Shown here piece by piece: positions 45,296 through 56,393 of a DNA stretch of 64,000 nt. Numbering within the stretch: the stretch's first letter is position 1; each line of letters starts with the position of its first letter. This DNA comes from Buxus sempervirens (Eukaryota > Streptophyta > Magnoliopsida > Buxales > Buxaceae). Location: assembly GCA_947561395.2 (NCBI GenBank), contig OX387190.1:21570858-21634857 (forward strand), written 5' to 3'. Position numbers and translations under genes: made by a program. A model generated the notes under the pieces. That model did not search any database, was not told the origin of the DNA, and saw only the letters and a program-made list of their open reading frames with translations.

Positions 45296-46439
45296 GTAAG
45301 TGACTGATTGATGATCTCCTTAGGCTATTTTTAACATCTTCTCTGAAAATAAGAAGTCGTGTTCAAGATATCCTGTTAATATATGATGCATTTTAGATCT
45401 AATCTCCAATGCCTTTTTCCTTCTTAATTTCCTCTTCTAGTTTTCTCCTGCATTTGATCGATGTAGTTATTTCGTCTCGACGTTGATCCAATTAAGATAA
45501 TGTTTTCTGCTCTTGAAATCTATACTTGAAGTGTAAAATTGTCCTTTGACTCCAGAATAAATCGATCGATTAGGTTATTTCTCTTCCTTAAATTCGTGAG
45601 TTCTGCTTTCCGATCAGAAACAGGAACAGTCTGGCCTTTTTGCGATTCTCTCTCTGTAGATCGTTAATCCCTGTGGAGGTTTGAGATAAATTGAAACATT
45701 CTTTAATGACCAGATTCGACATGTATCTCAGGCTGCCATAGCTCTTTCTCTGAACTTATATATAGATAGATTCCAACCCTAAATCATTCCAGTTGGTGTC
45801 GGCTATGCTTTATTCGCGGACTACTCTGTTCTTCTGAATGCTTTCTTTTCGAAAATTTCGACCTTCGTTTTGTTTTCTCGTTTCAATTTTGGACGCTTTG
45901 AATCGAGACTGATTCGAGCTTTCAGTGACCCTGTGATCTTATCGGTTAGATTTCTCCAGATAATTTCTTTTCGAAACTGCTCATGAAATCTCAGGAATCG
46001 ATTCTTTTATTCTTTTTCGTTTATTTGGATATCACTTGTTCTGTTTTCTTGTGCTTCAGAGGTTGCTTTGATGTCTCTGATTGATTTTTTTGCCTTTGGT
46101 TTGTCTCTCAGTGAAAGCTAACGTCGCATGTTATCTGTCTGTTGATGGTTATCTAATTTGCTTTGAAGCATCGAATCGCCGATTAGAAGGAAAATTTCAG
46201 AGGTTTAGAATCCATCTTTGGTATTTCAATTTATCTCAAACCTTAAAATTTCTCAAATTGGGTTTTCATTAGGGAGTTTGCTTGCTTACATTGCTCTTTG
46301 ACCTCAGCTTCATTTGTCAAGCAGGGAATTGAAAAGGGGACTTGCGTTGGTTTTGCAAGATTATATGTCATTGGTTTTGCGTTGGTTTTTCTGTGTTAGT
46401 GAGATGAGATCACATAATGACTTTAAAACCAATTTTCAG
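45296..46439 (+). other. CACTA interior: intron-like DNA
   Basis: T-rich, intron-like sequence with multiple short open stretches (for example 46081-46272) that carry no motif known to me. It ends in the acceptor TTTTCAG at 46439. Confidence 0.4.
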
Positions 46440-47396
46440 GGATCCAAATCTCCACTTTGTTGAGTCACCTGCTCTTGCACCTCCTGAAGTTCAAATTGAC
46501 ATGGCCACCCAACAACTGTAAGTGATCAAATTCTTGCTATATTTCTCATATTTTGAAGTTGCATTCTGTTCCATCAAGAACTCCCTGGTGATATATTTAT
46601 GTTATGGCAGCTAACATTGTGAACTGTACATGTCACCGTATTCTTTAGTAATCAGATTTCATACTACTATATCAAGTGATTTAGATAGATTGAACTAGTG
46701 CTCTGCCATGTATTATGAACCAAAAATGAAGATCAAAGTTCCACTTTTTAAGTTTTTTTATTTTTTATTTTTCATAAGTTTGTCTGATGCTAATTAATAT
46801 TCAATTCAAATATCAGCATAATGGTTCTGTTATTAATTTAAAACTATACAATTCCATATTACTGACATTTTTACAATGAAGGTCTAGACCCAAACCCGGC
46901 TGAATCATATAAAAATATTGTTCTTCAGTTTATACTTGAAAATCTTGTTTAGATTTTCAGTTTATTGATTATCAGTGGTGTAATTGATATTCTTGAAATA
47001 ACTTATCTCACCTATAACTTGTTAATATTGTGGGGGACAAAACCCATCCTTTTGTATTACTTGAACTGTTAAATTTAAAAGGTTTAGAACTGATTTATTT
47101 TAGATGCCGCCCACAATGTAGTAATATTTAGCCTTGATAAATTTAATAGATGTAATGGGTATAGAACTTATAACAGTCTACAGCAGCAGGCTACTTAGTA
47201 TATATATGCTTTGTAGATAAAGGATGGATATGTTCTTTTTCTGCTTGCAGAATTTTGTTGGTAGATAGTATTTGAGATCGTGTGACCTTTGCTAAAACCA
47301 GAACTTTCTCTACTTATTTGTTGCAGACATGAAGCAGAGTTGGCAGCAGCTGCTACACAGTCTCTTCCCGATGATGATGATGAGGCCTTTGAGTAA
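46440..47396 (+). pseudogene. Captured last two exons of a Ran GTPase gene
   Basis: Exon 46440-46517 encodes [16 protein letters not shown] and VQIDMATQQ, ending CT|GTAAGT. Exon 47327-47396 encodes HEAELAAAATQSLP, then DDDDEAFE and a stop. The split Leu codon is correctly restored by splicing. This is the invariant C-terminal tail of plant Ran, the small GTPase of nuclear transport. The whole G domain is missing, so it is a fragment, not a Ran gene. Reading frame and splice sites are intact, so capture was fairly recent. The native stop and about 400 bp of 3' UTR-like DNA follow. Confidence 0.88.
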
Positions 47397-48004
47397 TTGT
47401 TCAAGATTTCCGGCTGAATTTTGTTTGGCTTTTCCCTTGTTCTTTAGTGATGTGCAGGATTTGTTCCTTAGACTTGTGCTCTCTTCTTTTGACAATGAGA
47501 GAGGTGGCTCAGGTCATTGTAGGCTTTGTGCAGGCTGCAAAGAGATTGAAATCTGTCTGCAAGTGAGCTTGAGATGGATCAATCAGGATGCTTTGCATTT
47601 GGTTATTGACGCTAACAGATACTGGTATCCTTATGTCTTCTTCCCCCAAGTTTCTAGTTATGTCTGTAACATATGTATCAATGGGCTGGCTTCCTTTTCC
47701 TGTTTCATTTTGTTAGTAGTCTGCTTTCCTTTTGATGTGGGCAGAGAATGTGGTTGGAGGAACAGCAATCCCCTACCCACATGCATATGTAGAAATTCGT
47801 GACAAATCACTAAAGCTTCATTGTTTCTCATTTGGTATACCTAACAGTCACAGGTTCATCAATTCTATTGCATATTTGTAATTGTGGTTAGAACTTAGAA
47901 GATTGTGATATAAATAAACAAGGTCAATTTTGTGTTTCCTTATACCAAAATTTCTTTTGCCTTCAAAAATTTGATGCTCGTCTTTGAACTCTTCTCATTT
48001 CCAG
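47397..48004 (+). other. CACTA interior: 3' UTR-like DNA and possible exon
   Basis: 47397 onward fits the Ran 3' UTR. Near 47746-47853 an AG is followed by an open stretch (ENVVGGTAIPYPHAYVEIRD) that may be a captured exon of another gene. I do not recognise it. Confidence 0.35.
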
Positions 48005-48512
48005 GATTGTGGATGGAAAGGTTGGGGAGAGAGATCATATGGAGGATATGGAAGCGTAAAGCGTGCCAAAGCAGCTGATTTTCTGGTAGAAAACCTCTAA
48101 TTTGGTATTCTGCCTTCTTAAGTTTTATACATTAATGTCATTATTTTCTGTCCTCCCCTGAGATTTTGTATATTAACATTGCCATCAAAGAAATTACAAG
48201 GAAGCACTTTTTTCCCTCTCCTATTGTCACATGCAAACCCCATACACTAATATATGGCTAATATTTTGTCAGGTTAGGTCATGGGTGGAACAAATGATTC
48301 CTGGAGTTAACAACCGTATAATTTCCTATATTATTGGATTTGACAGCCTGAAGGCTGCAAGCACTGATGAATATAGTTCACAGGAAAGAGATAGTGAAGA
48401 CATAAGGCTACACATGGATGGACTTTTTGAGCTGAAGGAGCATGCAGTTCATTTTGTTAATGAGATTACAGCTCTGTACACAAATGGGCCAGCCGGTGGT
48501 GGAGGGATCTGG
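48005..48512 (+). pseudogene. Captured exons of an AtuA-like (DUF1446) gene
   Basis: Exon 48005-48085 (acceptor CCAG, donor GTAGAA) encodes DCGWKGWGERSYGGYGSVK, then RAKAADFL. Exon 48273-48512 (acceptor GTCAG) encodes VRSWVEQMIPGVNNRIISY, IGFDSLKAAS, DIRLHMDGLFELKEHAVHF and ALYTNGPAGGGGI. By memory this matches the middle of plant proteins of the acyclic-terpene-utilisation AtuA-like family (PF07287), where ...FTALYTNGPAGGGGIS is conserved. The exons are in frame with each other. The remainder of the gene is absent. The family name is less certain than the exon structure. Confidence 0.55.
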
Positions 48513-48699
48513 TTAAATATTTAAAGCATCTTACGCATTTATTTTCATTTTGTTAACACAATATGCTTATTGAATAATTTTCTTTATTTGTTGCTTGGAG
48601 TTGATAAACCTTAGAATTGATAAACTACTAGGCCTATAATGGGCATTATAATATTGTATGTAATATTGTTTTAAATCACGAAGCTAATTTTTTTTTTTT

Positions 48700-48735
48700 G
48701 GGGGGGGGGGGGGGGGGGTGGGGGGTGGGGGGTGG
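48700..48735 (+). repeat. Poly-G / (GGGGGGT)n tract
   Basis: About 19 G followed by TGGGGGG repeats, capable of G-quadruplex formation, preceded by a T-run. It lies just inside the right subterminal zone of the CACTA element. Confidence 0.9.
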
Positions 48736-49135
48736 ATTTTTTCTTTTTTTTTTTGGGGGTGGGGTAAATTAAATTTTTTTAAAATTAATATACTTTTAGC
48801 GGCATTTGGTGGTTGTCGCTAAAGCCTTCAATTGTTGATACACTTTATTACGACACTTTAAAAAAAAATGCCGTAATAGCTTATATTTTTACGGCATTTT
48901 TAAATGCCGTAAAAAGTCACTTTATAGCGGCATATTCTGAAGTGTCGTTATAAGTTGTCGCTATAACATAATGCAACACCACTTGAAACGGCACTTTACT
49001 AAAACGCCGTTATATGTTATAACGGCATTTTTCTATATTATAAGGGCACTTTTGAAGTGCCGTAATAAAAAGACTTTTTTTGTAGTGAAGGGTAGAAATG
49101 ATCATTTACAAGCAATTACAAATATACCTCCTAAT

Positions 49136-49620
49136 ATGGCTTTTGGTGAAAGGCAGGTTATTTTTGGAAACGGAAAATAAGGTAAGAAATGATAATGTTC
49201 AAGAGTGTGAAGTAGTTGCCTAAATTAATTAATGAAAAATGAGAGAAACAAAGAGAATTAGGATCAAATTAATAAACAATGAAGATTCTAAAATTGTGGG
49301 CTTACCATTAAGCATCCAGCCCGATTTAATAAAGCCCTCTTAGTGGAATGGGCCTTGAAGGTTGTAAAACACTGGACTTTGGTAGGCGACAATAATTATT
49401 TTCTTATTTTCGCTCGTACACATGTCGACGCTATATTTTGGTGACAACTGACAAGCAACAAGGAAGAAGTCATTTGGGATCTTCTTTCAGATTTGGGTTA
49501 TGAATTCTCAATTAAGATTTAGGGACCTTTAAAATATTTTCTCAATGTTGAGGTTCAATCCTTCAACGATGGTATTTTACTTTTTCAAGGAAATTATATT
49601 TTTCGCACCAGAGGAAATGC
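49136..49620. repeat. Second copy of the defensin-upstream segment with Copia RT remnant
   Basis: 49136-49580 repeats 42571-43000 with scattered changes and small indels. It includes a Copia RT piece (NKEEVIWDLLSDLGYEFS, LKYFLNVEVQSF). This copy continues with GDGILLFQGNY-like codons absent from the first copy. Confidence 0.75.
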
Positions 49621-50257
49621 ATTCATAAAAGTTCTTCCATAAAGCAACTCATTTCGATAGTGAAATCTATAATCTGAGATATGAAGTCCTCACAAGGAAA
49701 AATACCAAGAAAAGACACAGATATATATTTATTTGTAATATATATATATATAAAGCGAGAGAGAATAGGCCTCTTGGGAAGCGTGCCAATAACTTTTCAC
49801 GACTTTCTAAAAGACCCTTACCGTTCATTGTTAAGGAATAATGAATAAGGGTTAAACTAGTCAAAACTCTATCTATTCGTTTAAAATGTGAACAGCTACA
49901 AAATTGTTCTCTCCCTCTATGTGTATAACAGCACATGCACCCTGCTGCTAGTATCAAGAACAAGAAGAGAGACTCCATAGATATTGTTGAGAAACGTGCA
50001 ACATGAATTAATAGTAATCAAAAAACAGAAAAAGAGAGAAAATATACAAATCTATTTATGTATGACGAAATTTGCACTATATTTCAATTGGGGTTAGGTA
50101 ATTACAAGTAACCCTAATCTAGTATTCTCGAAATCCCAAAGATATCCCCTGTACTGTATGGGACCCAGATATAAGTATCAGCTACAGTACTACTCCAACA
50201 AGGCCTTTTATTATTGCAATCTAAGATCACCCAGTATTGCTTAGTTAAAAGACATAA
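49621..50257. other. 3' flank of the second defensin-like gene
   Basis: AT-rich, no coding domain. About 49545-50270 is repeated at 53155-53690 (AAAGTTCTTCCATAAAGCAA, GATATTGTTGAGAAACG, CCCAAAGATATCCCCTGTAC). Confidence 0.6.
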
Positions 50258-50592
50258 TTAAACTATGCAACAACAATGTTTTCCTCCTGTAGTATGGTCT
50301 GGGATGCACATGACAACTCGAACAAGGCCTCCAAAATTACACTTAGCAACACAATCTTCATCAGACCGGCAATGTCCTCTAAAAGCACATTGGACATCAG
50401 GATAATAAATGATCTCTGCATCAAGAATGAAAAACCCATAATCACAAGTTCATTAACCAAGTGTTTCACATGGACGCGCTTTTAACAGATTGTGCCATAA
50501 AAAAGAAGACACTAACCTGCAGATTCTGCAATGAGAACAAGAGGAAGCAGAAACATAGCAGTGAATACAAGCTTGGATGCTGCCATTTTCAT
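50258..50592 (-). CDS. Defensin-like cysteine-rich secreted peptide, two exons (paralogue)
   Basis: Exon 1 (50592-50517, 76 bp) encodes MKMAASKLVFTAMF and a hydrophobic signal peptide. The donor is GTTAGTG and the acceptor GATGCAG. Exon 2 (50415-50258, 158 bp) encodes the mature part and ends at TAA. Exon 1 has exactly the length and intron phase of the gene at 42060. The 77-residue product has eight Cys: VQC, GHC, EDC, AKC, VMC and KHCCC. CVAKC (CxxxC) and the terminal triple Cys give the CS-alpha-beta frame plus one extra Cys. TTGGKHC.CI near the end aligns with ATGGKHCFCI of the paralogue, while the middle is strongly diverged. Likely secreted defence or signalling peptide. Confidence 0.83.
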
Positions 50593-51740
50593 ATCAATAT
50601 CTGCTGCTAGTTTCAGATTATGAATGACCAAGAGCAGGCTGTGACGATTATCACGTAAACTTTACAAACCCAGAAATTATGTATCACACCATTGTGCTGA
50701 TCATTGGACAGATCACGTTTATGTTCAATGTCCAAGCTTGCCTGGTTTGAACGTCACCCACGTTTGTAGAGTCATGTGCCAATTAAAAACCTCTAAAAGC
50801 CCAACCTACCCGTTCCGGCCCAATTTTAAAATTAAAGGGCTAAACGCAGCCTTAGTAATATATGGGACGTATGTTTATGAGAATTGGCGCCTGCTTTGGT
50901 TGTGAGCTACTGTCATGTACGTGGAAGATCTCACGGTCAGTTGTTTTTTCATGTGGGTCACACTTGCTACATTTATAACACTGAAAAAATACTGGCTGTG
51001 AGATAGGGTTGTCAATGGGTTGGATCCTGATCCGATTATCGCCCAGTTCTGATTAAATATATCCAGATCTTTATCCAAACAAATGTCCAATGGATCAAAT
51101 ACGGATCAATAGATTAGATCCATTTAATAGTCAGATTTGGATTTTACTATATCCATCCGATAAAAATCAGAATTCGATTAAATTTAAGGTACGATTGAAA
51201 TTTTTAGAATTTTATAAATGTGTTTAAGTAAATAGGCTAACATATTATATGAAAAAGTAGTAGGTTTAAAAAAAGGCCAATTTAATCGGATTTGGATACG
51301 GATTTTATAACCATATTTGGATTCGGATTCAATAACAAATATGAAGGATCCGTCAGATATTTAATCGGACTCGGATATCCTACAACTTAATCAGATTCGG
51401 ATCTTGGTGGATCCGGTCGACTAGTAACTCTCTTATTTGGTGCATGTAAGTATTTGTGGGTTCCATTGGTGATGACAAGGAGGGGCTGAGTGCAGGTTTT
51501 TTTTTTGGGTAAATTAGTGCAGGTTTAGGCAAACTCGCTCGTAATCAATGAGAAAATTTAATTCCTTACTAAATTATCAAGATGCTGGGCTTGGCCAGCA
51601 AGCCAACACCCCCAACAATCCCCACTCCCAACACCTATTAATTTGAGCTAACTCCTATGACTGCATGCTAACATCTACCGACTAGAGCTAACCGCAGGCC
51701 AATCTACCACACCCGCAACACCTGTGCAACCTACAAACTA
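50593..51740. other. Upstream region and spacer
   Basis: The promoter side of the second defensin-like gene, then AT-rich DNA rich in GGATCC/GGAT-type words (51020-51420), resembling a degenerate repeat. No gene seen. Confidence 0.4.
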
Positions 51741-51947
51741 TGGGTGCAACTCGGTTCGGTTAAAACCGAACCCAAACCGACTTCGGTTCGGTTTGGTTCG
51801 GTTTGGTTTCGGTCCAAAAATCCTTAAACCGAACCGAATTCATGTATTTCGAACCGAACTGAACCGAACCGAACTGAACCGAATTCATATATATAGATAT
51901 ATATATTATAATATATAATCTATGTTATATATATATATATATATATA

Positions 51948-52007
<60 letters not shown>

Positions 52008-52283
52008 AAACTTTCAAAGTTTATCTTTAAACTTTAAGGATATTACAAAAAAAAAACACCTGTTTGAGACAAGAATATATTGGTCTAACCCGAACCGAAC
52101 CGAACCGAATAGTTTTCATGTAATTCAGTTCGGTTCGGTTTGGGTTTCGGTTTTTCTATATATTTTCAGTTCGGTTTTCGGTATAATAGTTTTGGTTTTC
52201 AATTCGGTTCGGTTTAACTATATATTTTCAGTTTGGTCTTTGGTTGACATCTACCTGGACCGAACCGAACCGAGTTGCACCCC
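51741..52283. mobile_element. MITE with 20-bp TIR and CGGTT repeats
   Basis: GGGTGCAACTCGGTTCGGTT at the left is exactly inverted at the right. Internal sequence is made of CGGTT/AACCG repeats in both orientations around a large (AT)n microsatellite (about 51928-52004). CTA occurs on both sides as a possible short target duplication. Long frames across it are simple-sequence artefacts. Confidence 0.75.
51928..52004. repeat. (AT)n microsatellite
   Basis: Nearly pure TA repeat of about 75 bp inside the MITE. Confidence 0.95.
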
Positions 52284-52729
52284 TACTACAAACCACAAAA
52301 TGTTCATGCTAACATCTACCCGACTAGAGCTAACCGTAGGCCAACCTACCACACCCCCAACACCTGTGCAACCTACAAACCACAAATGTTTTCCAAGGAG
52401 ACTTGGATTTGAGCCTTTGACCTGGTCTTTGACATCAATTTTTAGGCTCAAGAGTTTACTACCATGCCAATAGCTTAAGTTTTTAGTCGTGATGCAACTT
52501 TATTTTCTTATGGCATTATCAAAATGTTGGGTTTGTGGAATTTAGTCAAGTATGGTGCTGAATAACTACAAAATGTTTTGAACAATAGTTCTGTATAATT
52601 TTTGGTTGCCATTATGGCAATGATGTATATTTTAGTTGCCATAGTGGCAAAGATGTACGTTCCCATACACTTTTTGGAATAAAATTACTTAATTTTCAAA
52701 AAAAAAAAAAATTTGCTGGGCTTTGGGTC

Positions 52730-53165
52730 AAAGCCCCCAACAGCAACAAAAAATTTTAATCAGATGGTTATTAAGATCATATGCCAAACCAAATCATTAT
52801 TGCCTAGATAGATCCTAAGTAGGGCTCACAAGTTAATGGTACATCACAACCTTCCAACACCCACTACTATGTGAATTATTTTCCACAAACTAGTCTACCC
52901 ACATATCTCAAAACCCTTGTATCTACCAAGGTAACTGTGTATATAATATTTGCACTGATGCCCAAAAAAAAAAAAATGATTATGCATTCCAAATATCATG
53001 ACCAACCATAGAACCAAAAAGGGCTGATGATATACAGATCCAAATCCAATGACAAGGGGCCCTGTCCTCGGGCCAAAAATTGAGGGCAAGTCTAATACGA
53101 CCAAGACTTTTGTCTGACAAGTCAAACCACTGAAACAAGGTACGTACGGGCACATTGTCCTTCCA
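52730..53165. repeat. Segment duplicated at 53975-54485
   Basis: Both copies contain AACAGCAACAAAAAATTTTA, GGTTATTAAGATCATATG, CAAATCATTATTGCCTAG and AATGACAAGGGGCCCT in the same order and orientation. Confidence 0.85.
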
Positions 53166-53690
53166 ATTTTGAGGTTTAATCCTTCAACTATGGTATTTTA
53201 CATCTTCAAGGAAATTATGTCGTTTTTTTTTGGGTAATGATCAAGGAAATTATATCTTTCGCACTAGCTAGAGGAAATGCCTTCATAAAAGTTCTTCCAT
53301 AAAGCAACTCAGTTCGACAGTGAAATAATATGAGAAATTAATGAAGCCCTAGCAAGGAAAAACACCAAGAGAAGACACCATATTTATATCAAGAACATGA
53401 AAAGAGACTCCTACAGATATTGTTGAGAAACGAGCATCATGAATTAATAGTAATTTCCACTATATTTCAATAGAGGTTAGGTAATTACATCAAACATGCT
53501 AAACCTAATCTAGTATTCTTGAAATCCCAAAGATATCCCCTGTACTATATGGGACCCAGATACACACTCCAACATAGATACCAGAGTAGGAAAATTATTG
53601 ACTTCAATGCAAGGAAGCCTTTAATTCTTGTAATGTAAGATCAGCCATTATATTGCTTAGTTAAAAGACATAATTAAACCATGCAACATT
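53155..53690. repeat. Truncated third copy of the defensin-flank segment
   Basis: Matches 49545-50270 in order but stops at TTAAACCATGCAAC, exactly where the defensin coding sequence would begin. It is replaced there by unrelated repeat DNA. The defensin exon is therefore missing from this copy. Confidence 0.75.
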
Positions 53691-54824
53691 TGCTAATTGG
53701 AGCTAATTCCAACACCTGTGACTGCATGCTAACACCAACCAATTAAAGCTAACTGCAAGCCAATCCGCACTACGTACCCCTAACACTTGCGCATTGTAGG
53801 CTAATAAGGGTTAACGTACAACACCTACAAACCACTTTATGTTTTCCAAGGGACTTGACTCGAGACCTGGTTGATACGGATTTGCAAGCTCAAGAGCTTA
53901 TCACTATGCCAATAGCTTAAATTATTAGTGGGGATGCAATTTTATTTCCTTAAAGGATACGGGGTTTTGGCCCAACACCCTCAACAGCAACAAAAAATTT
54001 TAATAAGATGGTTATTAAGATCATATGCAAAACCAAATCATTATTGCCTAGAGAGATCCTAAGTAGGGCCCACTAACTAATGGTATATCACAACCTTCCA
54101 ACACCAACTAGAATTATTTTCCACCAAAAAAAAAAAATCAACTAGAATTATTTTTCATAAAAAAAAAAAAAGTAGAATTATTTTCCACGAACTAGTCTAC
54201 CCACATATCTCAAACAACCAATCTATCTAGCAACATAACTGTGTATATAATATTTGCACTAATGCCAAAAACAAAACAAAAAAAGTTGTGCATTCCAAAT
54301 ATTGAGATGAAAGGTATAAGCATGACCAACCATAAAACCAAAAAGGGGTGATGAATATAGATCAAAATCCAATGACAAGGGGCCCTACCCTCGTGCCAAA
54401 AATTTAGGGCAAGCCTAATACTACCAAGACTTATGCCTGACAGGTCAACCAACTGAAACAAGGTAGGGGCACGTTGCATGTCCTTCCAATTTGGATACAT
54501 GCAACTCAAACAAAACCATTGCAGACTTGTCTCCCTAATCCCACATCTCTTCTCCACACAAATGAAAGAAACACAGAAGAACTTGACTCCACAGATTGTT
54601 GATAGAGAGTGATAAGGGTACAGATGAGTTCATCAGCATCTTCATTAATTGCAAAGTAGATCTCAATAATAGTACTTTTCTGCATGTCTTCTTCTATCTT
54701 ATTTTTTCTTCTCTCAGCTCTTTCTCCCCAACAAATCTTAGAAGAAATTGACACAATGAAGAATCCATATGGGCGTCTTTACAAGAAACTTAAACTCGAT
54801 CATCTTTATTCTGCTAGCTTTACA
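53691..54824. repeat. Repeat-rich spacer, second copy of 52730-53165, and FAMA 3' region
   Basis: 53700-53940 repeats words also at 51650 and 52310 (CTGCATGCTAACA, AGAGCTAAC). 53975-54485 is the second copy of 52730-53165. 54500-54824 is the likely 3' UTR side of the FAMA gene. Confidence 0.6.
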
Positions 54825-56356
54825 TCATATGGAGTTATTTGTATGGATAAAACTGAATATATGTTGAACCGAATTCGCAATATCTTCTGCCGTAAACCTT
54901 GATTCGTTTGAAACCTGCACATAACATAAGGATTTGATCATGTACAAAGAAGGATATGATATATACTATATAAGTTTCGATATCAAATTCTTGACTAAAA
55001 AAATCCATATATACCTTGATATTGAAGGAATAGAGAACAGTTTGTTCTATGGTGGTGATGTTGGTATGAAGGATATTGAGTTGCAGGTCTTCAAGGGCTG
55101 CTATTGTCTTAAGAAGCTGACCTGGCCTTCTCCTAGATAGGATCTTGATTAGGGCATCAAACCCTAAGAGCTTAACTTCAACATCTGCTAAACATGACTT
55201 GTTCTCAGCTGTTTCTTCATGAAGTCCAGCCTCATATTCAACCAGCTTGGTAGGATCATTTGTAGGAGGCAAAGGAGGAAAGAATGGTGGTTGAGGCTGT
55301 TGAATTGCAAGATGGGACTCCCCTATCTGTCTTGGAGCATCGGTGTTGCCAAAGAGTCGTCTTTGTTTTTGAGATTCTAAGCATTGAAGTAGTTGTTCCA
55401 ATTCTCTTAAAAACTCAATTGCACCTCCGATAATGGATGCTTGATCTCCCTATGATTGATAGAAACCAATTAAAAAAATTTCATGTCTTTAATCAAAATA
55501 AAGTCAAAAGAACTTATAAAGAGAATAATAATTCCGTATCTTATGGATGCAATTACCCTTTGTACATATGATGCCGGCATGAGAGACCTTAGAACTCGAA
55601 GGTGTTCGTTCATCTGCTTCCGGCGATTTCGTTCGACTGCAATGTGAGTCATCCTTTGGCTCTCCACCTCCTCGCTCGTCTTGGTCATCCTTGGCCTCTT
55701 ACGCCGATTCTTGGCTTCTGCTACCGGACTCTTCTGAAGACTCCCTCCAAGAAAATGAAGCTGCACTGAGGCATCCTCTGACATTTGAGCTTCTTCATCG
55801 TCTCCCTCATCTCTTCCAACCGCTGCTGCCTTGCTTTCAATATTAACTCCTTTAAATTTCTCCCCATTATCCAAAACTGGTGCAGGAACCATGAAATTCT
55901 GATCCTGCAACTTGTCACCCAACACAGGAAACTTAAGAAAGTAGACCGGATCAATCCCGTTTTCTTCTTCTGATATCTTTGCCTGATTTAGGCCTAATTT
56001 AGGTCCAAACTCGGCAAATTGCATCACTTCGGCAAAGCTCAATCGATCAAAAGATGTGGAACTACAGAAATCAGAAGATATTTGGCTTGGTGGAGGATTA
56101 TTCAGCATGTAATCCACCATTCCCGTTGTGTTTTCACCTGAATCATCTCCAATATGTGGCTTCATGAGCTGATGGTGGTGATTTAGAGAGTAATCTAGCC
56201 CTGTAAACCTTGCCGGCAAACCAGCCTGCAATAATTCAGGGTTGGAGTAAAGAAATAACATGCTCATGAAAAGATTGATCAACGAAAGATAAACAAACAG
56301 TAGAAAAGTGAAACACCGAGAGTTCTTGTACCGAGTAGTTCTCTTCTTCTTTCTCC

Positions 56357-56358
<2 letters not shown>
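54825..56358 (-). CDS. FAMA: FAMA-type bHLH transcription factor, four exons
   Basis: Exons on the minus strand: 56358-56332 (MEKEEENYS), 56225-55557, 55449-55015 and 54914-54825. Introns have GT/AG ends, all exons are in phase, and the product is 406 residues (Arabidopsis FAMA is of similar length). Motifs: GMVDYMLNN and [18 protein letters not shown] (N-terminal FAMA signatures), [13 protein letters not shown], a Lys/Arg nuclear-localisation stretch (KNRRKRPR), and the bHLH from about residue 200 ([16 protein letters not shown]) across the exon 2/3 junction ([18 protein letters not shown]). LQCLE at 253-257 is the LxCxE motif used to bind retinoblastoma-related protein. A C-terminal ACT-like domain begins near 317 ([20 protein letters not shown]). 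Family role: terminal guard-cell differentiation, with ICE1/SCRM partners, in the nucleus. No lesion seen. Confidence 0.96.

Positions 56359-56361
<3 letters not shown>

Positions 56362-56390
<29 letters not shown>
56362..56390. repeat. (AT)n microsatellite directly upstream of the FAMA start codon
   Basis: About 14 TA repeats ending a few bases before the ATG at 56358, so within the 5' UTR if transcription starts upstream of it. Confidence 0.9.

Positions 56391-56393
<3 letters not shown>

Larger units (their letters stand above)
44363..49087 (+). mobile_element. Pack-CACTA transposon (4725 bp) carrying host gene fragments
   Basis: The left end is CACTACAAAAAAAAGG and the right end CTTTTTTTGTAGTG: CACTA terminal inverted repeats. 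The 3-bp duplication AAG flanks both sides (44360-44362 and 49088-49090). Both subterminal zones (about 44395-44650 and 48800-49075) are packed with ACGGCATTT / TGCCGTTATAA words in both orientations, the transposase-binding region typical of En/Spm elements. No transposase is encoded, so it is non-autonomous. The interior holds exons of at least three plant genes in plus orientation with splice sites still in place, together with intron-like and UTR-like DNA. Confidence 0.93.

Noticed and set aside
46440-47396. Functional Ran GTPase gene
   Set aside because: Only the C-terminal tail exons exist; the GTP-binding domain is missing and the exons lie within a CACTA element.
51922-52473. 183-codon open frame starting with Tyr-Ile repeats
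   Set aside because: It crosses an (AT)n microsatellite and CGGTT repeats of a MITE; purely simple-sequence coding.
54684-54902. Plus-strand frame opposite FAMA exon 4
   Set aside because: Antisense shadow of a well-supported exon; no domain of its own.
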